Shown one piece after another: positions 6,090-12,987 of a DNA stretch of 14,500 nucleotides. Below the pieces are notes generated by a model. It saw only the letters and a list, made by a program, of their open reading frames with translations, did no database searches and was not told where the DNA came from. Positions within the stretch are counted from its first letter, which is position 1, and every line of letters starts with the position of its first letter. The DNA is from Rickettsiales bacterium (GTDB lineage: Bacteria; Pseudomonadota; Alphaproteobacteria; Rickettsiales; UBA1997), in assembly GCA_947505885.1 (NCBI GenBank), contig CANNMN010000013.1:1-14500 (forward strand), in the 5' to 3' direction. Made by a program: the position numbers and the translations under genes.

Positions 6090-7973
6090 ATGCAACTAAG
6101 TCACAAAGATAAGTCTCTCTTACTCCTCATTGCTACGACCATAGTTGTTTTGTGGGTCGTTTTTACGCTGTTTACGCGCCTATTTATTTTTGCGAATTTC
6201 AAAAATTCCGATATTGCCAAATTGGCTGCTCAACCAAATCAAGAATGGCTCAATGTCTCACGTCCACTTGCGCTCGATGATTTTAAGGATCGCGTAATAC
6301 TTCTTGATTTTTGGACTTACTCTTGTGTTACCTGCATCCAAGCCCTGCCAGAAATTAAAAAATTTGAAGAGCGTTTTGGCAGTAAATTACTCGTAATTGG
6401 CGTTCATTCTGCACATTTTACCAATGATTCGAATAGCTCTGCAGTCAAGAAAGCGGTGCTTAAATATGGCATTAACTTTCCTGTCGTTAATGACCCCCAA
6501 TTAAGAATTTGGAATGATTTTAAAGTTAAGGCCTGGCCAAGCTTTGCACTTATTGGCCCGAACGGCAATCTAGAAAAACTTTACTCTGGCCCAGATGAGC
6601 TAGATCAGATTAAAGTCGACGTCAAAAAACTACTGACAAAATACCAAACTAAAATCACTCGTGAGCCTCTGCCAATTTTGCTCGAGCGCTACAATACGAT
6701 TGGCAATGTTTTGAGCTTTCCAACTAAAATCGAATACGCGGCAAATTTTTCTTACAAATCGCGTCACCTCCCAGTATTTTTCATCGCGAATAGTGCTCAA
6801 AATAATATTATTGTTTCTTCATTGACGGGCGACATCATTGTTAAAATCGGCTCTGGTAAAGATGGATTTATTGACGGAAATTTTGAAACTGCTGCTTTTA
6901 GCGACCCACACGGATTACTTTTTGACGGAAATGACCTCTACGTTGCCGACTCCGGAAATAACGCTCTACGCGTAGTTAATTTTAAAGAAGGAACCGTAGA
7001 AACTCTGATCGGCTCTGGAGTTAAAGGGCGGGTGATTGAATCCATTTTAGAAGCCAAAGACGTCAATCTTTCATTCCCAAGTGATCTTGAATTTTTTCCA
7101 AACAAAAACACGATCGCGATTGCCAATACGGGTAGTAATCAAATTCTCACTTACAACCTAAAGAATCAAACCGTTGCTGCGCTTGCATCAGATCTCGCAC
7201 AAACGGCGGATCTCTCAGCTTTTGGTGGTAAGCTTTATTTTATTGACGCCTTTAATTCTTCCTTTCGCGTAGTTGATCAGAATGGAGAAGTTAAGACCTT
7301 ACTCGATTCTGAGCTTCAACATCCTCTAGGCCTTTTAGTTGATGACACAGGCGCTTATATTGTCGACAGCTACAATCACAAAATTCGTAAATTTGATTTC
7401 GCTAGAAAAAAATTGAACAACTTTACCGGCATCAAAATTCAGCTCGACGAACCAGAGGGAATCGTTGCCGTACTTGATCGTTTCTACCTAGTTGATTCTA
7501 ATAATAATCGCATCTTGTCGATTAATCGGGGCAATTTGAACGTGGAAATTTTAGACGTAATGCCGCCATTAAAATTACCAAAAGAAGGTTTCTTGGAATA
7601 TTTACCTAATCTGCAAACGCTGAAGAAATTAATTGTTAAGCGTAACGAAGAAATTCCACTCAAAATTGATTTGCAAGCTGGTTGGAAAATAAATGAAGAA
7701 GGCCCGAGCTTCATTAACCTGCTTGAGCTGACAGGTAGTAAAAAAGCCGATTTGGTTGCGAGCTTTGATTGGAATGCGGTAAAGGAAAAAACAATAAAAT
7801 TACCAAAAATGCTCTCGGACAAAAAATACTTACTGCAAGGCACAATTTACTACTGCGAAGACAAAAAAAACGCGCTTTGTTACATTCGTAGCTACGAAGC
7901 AAAAATTTCTGCTGAAGGCGAGGGCGCTTCTGAAATGAAAATTACTCTCGGTGATACGGGTGCCCAGAAATAA
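6090..7973 (+). CDS. Membrane-anchored thioredoxin-like protein with NHL repeats (NHLRC2-like)
   Basis: This 627-aa protein has an N-terminal membrane anchor (about residues 9-35, very hydrophobic, after a basic start), so the remainder probably faces the periplasm. Next is a thioredoxin-like domain (about 50-185) with the redox motif CVTC (C79 and C82, in FWTYSCVTCIQ) and the cis-proline (AWPSF, P150). NHL-type beta-propeller repeats follow (about 225-480), for example DPHGLLFDGNDLYVADSGNN, HPLGLLVDDTGAYIVDSYNH and EPEGIVAVLDRFYLVDSNNN. A C-terminal beta-rich region (about 520-620) resembles the tail of NHLRC2 proteins and contains a further cysteine pair (YYCEDKKNALCY). A thiol-disulfide exchange role is plausible; the substrate is unknown. 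The last 32 bases overlap the convergent rlmH. Confidence 0.85.
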   Translation: MQLSHKDKSLLLLIATTIVVLWVVFTLFTRLFIFANFKNSDIAKLAAQPNQEWLNVSRPLALDDFKDRVILLDFWTYSCVTCIQALPEIKKFEERFGSKLLVIGVHSAHFTNDSNSSAVKKAVLKYGINFPVVNDPQLRIWNDFKVKAWPSFALIGPNGNLEKLYSGPDELDQIKVDVKKLLTKYQTKITREPLPILLERYNTIGNVLSFPTKIEYAANFSYKSRHLPVFFIANSAQNNIIVSSLTGDIIVKIGSGKDGFIDGNFETAAFSDPHGLLFDGNDLYVADSGNNALRVVNFKEGTVETLIGSGVKGRVIESILEAKDVNLSFPSDLEFFPNKNTIAIANTGSNQILTYNLKNQTVAALASDLAQTADLSAFGGKLYFIDAFNSSFRVVDQNGEVKTLLDSELQHPLGLLVDDTGAYIVDSYNHKIRKFDFARKKLNNFTGIKIQLDEPEGIVAVLDRFYLVDSNNNRILSINRGNLNVEILDVMPPLKLPKEGFLEYLPNLQTLKKLIVKRNEEIPLKIDLQAGWKINEEGPSFINLLELTGSKKADLVASFDWNAVKEKTIKLPKMLSDKKYLLQGTIYYCEDKKNALCYIRSYEAKISAEGEGASEMKITLGDTGAQK

Positions 7974-8406
7974 TGGTTTCGGCGCGGTAAATTTGTTCGA
8001 TTAAAATTACTCGCGCGAGCAAATGTGGCAAAGTCATTTTGCCCAAAGAAAGTTTTAGCGAAGATTTTTGTAGAATCTCCGGACCTATTCCATTGGCGCC
8101 ACCAAGTACAAAAGTTAAATCAGATTCTCCGCGCAGACCAAAGTTAGAAATTAGTTTTGAAAAATTTTGACTCGAAAATTCCTGACCATTTTCGTCGAGT
8201 GCAATTAATTTTGTTGATGGCCGCAGCGCCTGTAAAATCAGCTTTCCTTCCCCTTCTTTAATTTGTGGAACTGCAAGATTTTTAGCATTTCTTAGTTCGA
8301 ATTCTTTGAGTTCAATTTTCCACTTCAGGCGTTTTGCGTAATCAAGGAAAAGAGTTTGTTGTGGAGAGTTTTCGAACTTTCCAATTGCTAAAATTGAGAT
8401 GCGCAT
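7942..8406 (-). CDS. rlmH: 23S rRNA (pseudouridine1915-N3)-methyltransferase
   Basis: RlmH is a SPOUT-class enzyme that methylates N3 of pseudouridine 1915 in helix 69 of 23S rRNA, using S-adenosylmethionine on assembled ribosomes. The 154-aa length is typical (E. coli 155). Visible motifs are MRISILAIGK at the start, LIALDENGQEFSS (about 67-79), the SAM-knot FVLGGANGIGPEI (about 99-111), and the C-terminal LSLGKMTLPHLLARVILIEQIYRA with HPYHR (149-153). The usual rsfS partner is not adjacent. The gene runs convergent with the thioredoxin/NHL gene (32-base 3' overlap) and divergent from coaD, with 38 bases between the two start codons. No Shine-Dalgarno is visible. Confidence 0.95.
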   Translation of the reverse strand: MRISILAIGKFENSPQQTLFLDYAKRLKWKIELKEFELRNAKNLAVPQIKEGEGKLILQALRPSTKLIALDENGQEFSSQNFSKLISNFGLRGESDLTFVLGGANGIGPEILQKSSLKLSLGKMTLPHLLARVILIEQIYRAETIISGHPYHRE

Positions 8407-8444
8407 GCGAAGCTAGACTTGGTTTAATTACACTTCTGATTCAA
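8407..8444. promoter_or_regulatory. Divergent rlmH/coaD intergenic region
   Basis: Only 38 bases separate the two start codons, so both promoters must lie here or inside the opposite gene. TTTAAT (8423-8428) is a possible -10 towards coaD, but I see no matching -35 and no Shine-Dalgarno on either side. The placement is inferred from gene orientation. Confidence 0.3.
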
Positions 8445-8933
8445 ATGAAAATCGCGATTTACCCCGGAACTTTCGACCCAATTACTTTTGGTCACCTCGA
8501 CATTATTCGTCGGGCTGCAGATTTATTTGACCATTTAATTGTCGCGGCAGCCAAGGACAATTACAAGAGCCCTCTATTCACGCTGGATGAGCGTCTCGAG
8601 ATGATCGAGCTTGAGGTAAAAAAATCTCAGATCAAAAATATTTCCATCGAAAAATTTGAAGGTTTGCTTGTTGATTTTGCAGAGAAGAAAGGTGCAAAAG
8701 CAATTGTGCGTGGGCTTCGTGCTGTTTCTGATTTTGAATTTGAATTCCAAATGTTTGGAATGAACTCGCAGCTTAATCCAAAAATTCAGACAATTTTTCT
8801 TCCCGCTTCTGAATCAAATCATTTCATTGCTTCGCGTCTGGTTAAAGAGGTGGCTAGACTTGGAGGTAGTGTTTCAAAATTTATTTCGCCGGATGTTGAG
8901 AAAATTTTACGTCAAAAACTGGCGCTAAAGTAA
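8445..8933 (+). CDS. coaD: Phosphopantetheine adenylyltransferase
   Basis: CoaD adenylates 4'-phosphopantetheine to dephospho-CoA, the penultimate step of coenzyme A synthesis. The 162-aa product (E. coli 159) has the nucleotidyltransferase signature YPGTFDPITFGH (T14-F15-G16-H17, the T/HxGH motif). It also has the phosphopantetheine-binding RGLRAVSDFEFE (89-100), and the ATP-binding FIASRLVKEVA (127-137). The frame is open further upstream to 8334, but that part overlaps rlmH on the other strand and has no family resemblance. ATG 8445 gives the canonical MKIAIYPGTFDP start. Its TAA stop forms the first arm of a perfect palindrome. CoA supply links it loosely to fadE in the same window. Confidence 0.96.
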   Translation: MKIAIYPGTFDPITFGHLDIIRRAADLFDHLIVAAAKDNYKSPLFTLDERLEMIELEVKKSQIKNISIEKFEGLLVDFAEKKGAKAIVRGLRAVSDFEFEFQMFGMNSQLNPKIQTIFLPASESNHFIASRLVKEVARLGGSVSKFISPDVEKILRQKLALK

Positions 8934-8960
8934 GATTGTTTACCCGGGTAAACAATCTTA
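8931..8960. terminator. Perfect 30-base palindrome beginning at the coaD stop codon
   Basis: The two 15-base arms are exact reverse complements with no loop base (TAAGATTGTTTACCC, then GGGTAAACAATCTTA). In RNA this gives a long hairpin, with the innermost bases forming the loop. The first arm starts with the coaD TAA. A TTTT follows ten bases later, so it is not a classic intrinsic terminator. A bidirectional terminator, an mRNA 3' stabiliser or a symmetric protein-binding site are all possible. Confidence 0.6.
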
Positions 8961-8986
8961 GAGATCACCCTTTTAAACCAATCAAA

Positions 8987-9000
8987 TTAAGGCCTTAAGG
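8987..9000. repeat. Short overlapping palindromes before the ELM1 gene
   Basis: TTAAGGCCTTAA (8987-8998) and CCTTAAGG (8993-9000) are perfect overlapping palindromes ending three bases before ATG 9004. The final AAGG could act as a weak, closely spaced Shine-Dalgarno. A role as an operator is only a possibility. Confidence 0.3.
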
Positions 9001-9003
9001 CAG

Positions 9004-9993
9004 ATGGAAATCACCGACAAAAAAATACAAAATGAGATTTTGATCTTGGCTGACAAAAGACCGGGAACTGCCGCGCAAGCAATCGGACTCGCTGAAGAAA
9101 TTGGTATTTCCTACAAAATAATTAATCTTGATTACGGATTTTTGTCTTCTTTGCCGAATATTTTTTTGAGCAGCTCTCTGCTTCGATTAACCAATGATTC
9201 TAAAAAGAAAATTCTTGAGCTTGAACACTTATCAAGCCTTGTCATTTCTGCCGGAAGAAGATCTGCGCCAATTGCACTTAATTTAAAAAAACAGTCAAAA
9301 AATCAGACAAAAATAATTCAAATAATGAATCCAAATTTAGATTTTAAAAAATTTGATTTTGTGATTTTGCCGAAGCACGACGAAGTGAGTGAAGAAAAAT
9401 TTCAAAACCTAATAACAACAATTGGAGCGCTCTCGCGCGTAGATGAAAAGAGACTTGAAAGTGAATCGGAAAAATTTCCTGAGCTGAAAAAAATCATCAA
9501 AACCAAAATTGCTTTGCTCGTTGGAGGCTCGTCAAAAAAAACAAAATTTACGGCAGAGTCGGCAAAAAAATTAGCAAAAATTTCTTCAGATTTAGCAAAA
9601 AAAATGAATGCAACTCTGTTGATTTTAAATAGCAGAAGAACCAATAAAGAGCTTAACAAGGCTTTGAAATCAAGCCTTTCAGGAGATTTTCAATTTTTTG
9701 ATTGGGAAGAGGTGAGAGAGAAAAATCCTTACTTTGCAATTCTTAGTGCAGCGGATTTTTTTGTGATTACCGGTGATTCAGTTTCAATGATTTCGGAATG
9801 CTGCTCGACCGGAAAATCAGTTTACATTTTTGACGAAGCAGAAATTTCTTCAGCAAAGCACAGATTATTTCATCGAGAATTAGTTGAACAAAATTATGCG
9901 CGAAAGTTGTGCGATAATTTTGTGCTGGAAGATTTTTTACCAAAAAAGCTGTGTGAGACTAAGAGGGTGGCGAAGCTGATTAAAAGTAAGTAA
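9004..9993 (+). CDS. ELM1-family protein (mitochondrial fission ELM1-like)
   Basis: This 329-aa protein resembles the bacterial ELM1 family (formerly a domain of unknown function), related to plant ELM1, which acts in mitochondrial fission. The fold is thought to be like GT-B glycosyltransferases. Visible signatures are LADKRPGTAAQAIGLAE (15-31), VISAGRRSAPIAL (80-92), IMNPNLDF (107-114), ILPKHDE (121-127), LLVGGSSK (171-178), LNSRRT (208-213), and the C-terminal NPYFAILSAADFFVITGDSVSMISEC. In alphaproteobacteria, genes of this family often lie near lipid A or envelope genes; here the neighbours are coaD and fadE, so context gives no function. There is no signal peptide, so it is probably cytoplasmic or peripheral. 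The sequence is Lys-rich like its neighbours. Confidence 0.82.
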   Translation: MEITDKKIQNEILILADKRPGTAAQAIGLAEEIGISYKIINLDYGFLSSLPNIFLSSSLLRLTNDSKKKILELEHLSSLVISAGRRSAPIALNLKKQSKNQTKIIQIMNPNLDFKKFDFVILPKHDEVSEEKFQNLITTIGALSRVDEKRLESESEKFPELKKIIKTKIALLVGGSSKKTKFTAESAKKLAKISSDLAKKMNATLLILNSRRTNKELNKALKSSLSGDFQFFDWEEVREKNPYFAILSAADFFVITGDSVSMISECCSTGKSVYIFDEAEISSAKHRLFHRELVEQNYARKLCDNFVLEDFLPKKLCETKRVAKLIKSK

Positions 9994-10053
9994 TTATGGT
10001 TAGTCTTACTTGATCGCAGCCTAGGGGGGTGGTGAAGTAGGTATTTATTTCGT

Positions 10054-10086
10054 TCCAATTATCCCCGCACCAGGCGGGGATTTGGA
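10054..10086. terminator. Bidirectional hairpin between ELM1 and fadE
   Basis: ATCCCCGC (10061-10068) pairs with GCGGGGAT (10074-10081) around loop ACCAG. TCCAA (10054-10058) with TTGGA (10082-10086) extends the stem past a two-base bulge. It lies 18 bases from the fadE stop and about 60 from the ELM1 stop, between convergent genes, as a shared terminator would. There is no proper T-run on either strand. Nearer the ELM1 stop, AAGTAAG (9984-9990) can also pair with CTTACTT (10005-10011). The GC-rich core stands out from its AT-rich surroundings and resembles dispersed REP-like palindromes. Confidence 0.55.
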
Positions 10087-10103
10087 AAATTTACTTACAG
10101 CGA

Positions 10104-12551
10104 TTAAATATTTTTGTATTCCTCGAGTGAATATTCATCAACCTCCATTGCATCAAGCACTGCATGCATTGCATTTTGCACCAAATGTTTTTCTTCTAAA
10201 TTAATTATTTCTTTTGAGTGAGCGAGGTCAACGAGATCTTCTAAGCGTTTGCGAGGCAAGGCTTTAGAGCGAATTGCATTTTTGATTTTACCGCGCACTT
10301 CTGCGGCTTTTTCGTGAAGAACTAAAGCATTTTCAATTCTACCTAAATTATCGGTTGAATCTTTTGAGACGTAAATTCCTTCAGTTAAAGAATTGCGAAA
10401 TTCGCCAGTTTCAATCAAGTTTTTGCTGATCTTATGACTTAAGTTGTCATTGGCTGGACAGCTGAAAGCATTGAAGCGCGACCACATTGCAAAAGGAAAA
10501 AGAATCCATTTTCCGCAGCAGCCAAAAATATTTTGGTAGATGCCGTCAATCGCATTTTGGGCTTTGCCAAGCTGTTCTTTGATTGCATGCTCAACCAAAA
10601 TTTCGTCTGATTTTTTGCGACCATTTTCGTCGAATTTTTTCAAGATACAGGTCGAGATGTACATTGCCGAAAGCACGTCGCCGAATCTGCCGTTGATTTT
10701 TTCTTTACGTTTTAAATTGCCACCGAAGCGCGCCATTGCGATGTCGGCGAGTAGAGCGAAAGTTGCTGAGCACCAAGAAATTTTTCTTTCATATTTTGTA
10801 ATCAAGTCGCGTTTAAGTGGTCTTATGAGATAGCCGCGAGTTAGTGAAAGAATTACTGATCGTGCAAGATTGGTGAATAAATGGGCAACGTGAGCGAAGA
10901 AAATTTTATCGAAATTTTTTATGTCGCCTTTTTCCAGAGCTTCAATTTCCTTGTAGGCGTAAGGGTGGCACATAATCGCGCCCTGTCCGAAATGGATTAA
11001 GCTGCGTGTCATGATATTTGCGCCTTCGACAGTAATTGAGATTGGACTCGAGAAATATGCGTTGGCCAAAACGTTGCGCGGACCACGAATTATAGCGCGT
11101 CCGCCCATTAGATCCATTCCGTCATTAATATTTTGGCGGAACATTTCAGTGGCGTGGTATTTCGCAATTGCAGTTATAACTGCCGGTTTTGAACCAGAGT
11201 CAATCGCACCGGAAGTGAAGCTACGCATGGCTTCGAGAGCATAAGTGCGTGAAGCGATTCTTGCCAAAACTTCTTCAACACCTTCAAATTTTCCAACTTC
11301 TGTTCCGAATTGTTGACGGATCGCAGTGTAAGCGCTGACTGCACGAGCGACCATTTTTGAGCCACCAGTTCCAGTTGAAGGAAGCGAGATTCCGCGACCT
11401 GCGGCCAAGCATTCCATTAACATTTTCCAGCCTTTGCCAAGGCCGTCTTCAGCGCCGATTACGGCATCTAATCCGATTATTACATTGTCACCATTAAGGG
11501 GAGAATTTACGAATGGAGTGCTAAGTGGATCATGCCTACGGCCTTGTCTGACACCAGCTGTAGTGTGTGGAATTAACGCGCAGGTAATTCCAATTTCTTC
11601 TTTGTCGGACAAGATTTTGTCAGGATCACGAAGCTGAAAAGCAACGCCAATAAGGGTCGCGTAAGCTCCTAACGTAATGTAACGCTTGCTCCAATTGAGG
11701 CGAATTTTTGTTTTTCCATTTTCATCTTTGAATAAAATTCCGTTCGAAATAATTGAAGTTGCATCTGATCCTGCCGCTGTTTCTGTTAAGGCGAAGCAAG
11801 GAAGTTCACGGCCATCGGCGAGGCGAGGCAAGTAGTAATCGCGTTGAGTTTGCGTGCCGTAATGCATTAACAATTCAGCAGGCCCAAGTGAGTTTGGAAC
11901 CATTACGGTGATTGCCAAAGGAGCAGAGCGTGAAGAAAGTTTTTGAATTACTGAGCTGTGCGCATAGGCCGAAAATCCAAGGCCTCCAAATTCTTTTGGA
12001 ATGATCATTCCGAAGAATTTTTTCTCGCGCAAAAATTTCCAAACATTTTCTGGCAAGTCGCGCAGAACCTGCACGTCGTAATCAGCGCAGATTTTGCAAA
12101 CTTCTTCAACTTCATTGTCTAAGAAATTTTGCTCTTCGGTAGTAAGTTTTGGATATTTTTGTGCGAAGATCCATTTGAAGTTTGGACGACCAGAAAAGAG
12201 TTGTCCGTCAACCCAAATTGTGCCAGAGGTGAGGGCGATTCTTTCGGTCTCAGAAATTTTAGGAAGAAGATTTAGTGCGATGATTAATTTTATCAGGCCT
12301 TCAGTAATGAGGACTCGACGCATGAATGGCGTTGCAAAAGTTGCCGCGATAACAAAATAAAACATCCAAAAACCACGACCAAAATCGCAAGTCGCTAAAT
12401 AAAGAGTGATTACGACCAGATGTGAAAAAATCGAAAACTTTTTGTAAAAGCAGAAAGCAAGAAGTGTCAGTGTGACTAGGCCAAGAAAGGGAACGCGATT
12501 GAGTTGCGCAATGATGTCGATGACGATGGTGGCTGGATCTAATGCGATCAT
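10104..12551 (-). CDS. fadE: Acyl-CoA dehydrogenase, FadE type
   Basis: FadE catalyses the first, FAD-dependent step of fatty-acid beta-oxidation, forming trans-2-enoyl-CoA. The 815-aa length matches E. coli FadE (814), far longer than ordinary acyl-CoA dehydrogenases. The N-terminus holds hydrophobic membrane segments (about residues 20-75). The dehydrogenase core (about 135-530) has KEFGGLGFSAYAHS, FALTETAAGSDATS (253-266), AAGRGISLPSTGTGGSKM, MDLMGGRAIIRGP and SITVEGANIMTRSLIHFGQGA, whose glutamate E509 is the likely catalytic base. The rest (about 530-815) is the FadE-specific C-terminal domain. The start at 12551 keeps the membrane segment; no Shine-Dalgarno precedes it. It stands alone, convergent with ELM1, with about 0.4 kb of non-coding DNA upstream. 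Confidence 0.95.
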   Translation of the reverse strand: MIALDPATIVIDIIAQLNRVPFLGLVTLTLLAFCFYKKFSIFSHLVVITLYLATCDFGRGFWMFYFVIAATFATPFMRRVLITEGLIKLIIALNLLPKISETERIALTSGTIWVDGQLFSGRPNFKWIFAQKYPKLTTEEQNFLDNEVEEVCKICADYDVQVLRDLPENVWKFLREKKFFGMIIPKEFGGLGFSAYAHSSVIQKLSSRSAPLAITVMVPNSLGPAELLMHYGTQTQRDYYLPRLADGRELPCFALTETAAGSDATSIISNGILFKDENGKTKIRLNWSKRYITLGAYATLIGVAFQLRDPDKILSDKEEIGITCALIPHTTAGVRQGRRHDPLSTPFVNSPLNGDNVIIGLDAVIGAEDGLGKGWKMLMECLAAGRGISLPSTGTGGSKMVARAVSAYTAIRQQFGTEVGKFEGVEEVLARIASRTYALEAMRSFTSGAIDSGSKPAVITAIAKYHATEMFRQNINDGMDLMGGRAIIRGPRNVLANAYFSSPISITVEGANIMTRSLIHFGQGAIMCHPYAYKEIEALEKGDIKNFDKIFFAHVAHLFTNLARSVILSLTRGYLIRPLKRDLITKYERKISWCSATFALLADIAMARFGGNLKRKEKINGRFGDVLSAMYISTCILKKFDENGRKKSDEILVEHAIKEQLGKAQNAIDGIYQNIFGCCGKWILFPFAMWSRFNAFSCPANDNLSHKISKNLIETGEFRNSLTEGIYVSKDSTDNLGRIENALVLHEKAAEVRGKIKNAIRSKALPRKRLEDLVDLAHSKEIINLEEKHLVQNAMHAVLDAMEVDEYSLEEYKNI

Positions 12552-12557
12552 AAATTT

Positions 12558-12563
12558 ATTTTA
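12558..12563 (-). promoter_or_regulatory. Possible -10 box placing the fadE start at its ATG
   Basis: On the minus strand TAAAAT (five of six consensus positions) ends six bases before the fadE ATG, the spacing expected for a leaderless transcript. No clear -35 lies 17 bases upstream. A second, weaker candidate is TTGGCA (complement of 12607-12612) with a poor -10. Confidence 0.25.
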
Positions 12564-12664
12564 AAATTATTGGCTCTTGGGATACGAATAAGACTGAGAT
12601 AATAAGTGCCAATTCTTGTGTTTGTAATATTTTTATTAGTATTCCCAAAGTCTTCTCTCCCCTT

Positions 12665-12680
12665 AGCTTTGCGCAAAGCT
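12665..12680. repeat. 16-base perfect palindrome in the fadE upstream region
   Basis: AGCTTTGCGCAAAGCT reads the same on both strands. It lies 114 bases upstream of the fadE ATG and about 310 bases upstream of the GIY-YIG gene. Symmetry and location would suit a dimeric regulator, but nothing identifies the binding protein. Confidence 0.4.
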
Positions 12681-12987
12681 TTACCTAAAGCGCTCTACAT
12701 TAGTTGGCGAGAAGTTGAGGTTATTTTTACTTTATTTTTAGGAAGGTAATTTAAGTGCGCTAGTTTTCTTAGCGTTAGTTTAATTTGTTTTTTTTCTTAT
12801 TCTTTAAAAGAGAAAGTTGGATTTAATTCTGGATTTAAAGAGTCAGACTAAGGTTAAGAATTTTTCTAGATCATCGACAGTTGATTCAGGCCAAAAAGAA
12901 TCATCAATTTTTAAGCGCTCTAAAACTAGAAAATAAATTCAAATAATTCGGACTATTTAGGTTTGAGCTAAGCAGCAAAATGATTTA

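Larger units (their letters stand above)
12552..12987. other. Non-coding gap of 436 bases between fadE and the GIY-YIG gene
   Basis: The two flanking genes are divergent, so both promoters should be here. I see a 16-base palindrome (12665-12680). There is also a small stem CGCTA/TAGCG (12758-12762 with 12770-12774), followed after 13 bases by eight Ts (12788-12795), a weak terminator-like arrangement reading rightwards. A 39-codon frame starting with TTG (12817-12936) has no Shine-Dalgarno and is not convincing. No tRNA or recognised RNA gene is visible. Confidence 0.5.

Noticed and set aside
8334..8444. Upstream extension of the coaD frame by 37 codons
   Set aside because: It overlaps rlmH on the other strand, has no CoaD resemblance, and ATG 8445 gives the standard N-terminus and length.
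10540..12360. Plus-strand frames opposite fadE
   Set aside because: They are antisense shadows of fadE with no recognisable domain.
12817..12936. 39-codon frame starting with TTG, product ending KRSKTRK
   Set aside because: The composition is mildly protein-like but there is no ATG, no Shine-Dalgarno and no recognisable family; chance cannot be excluded.
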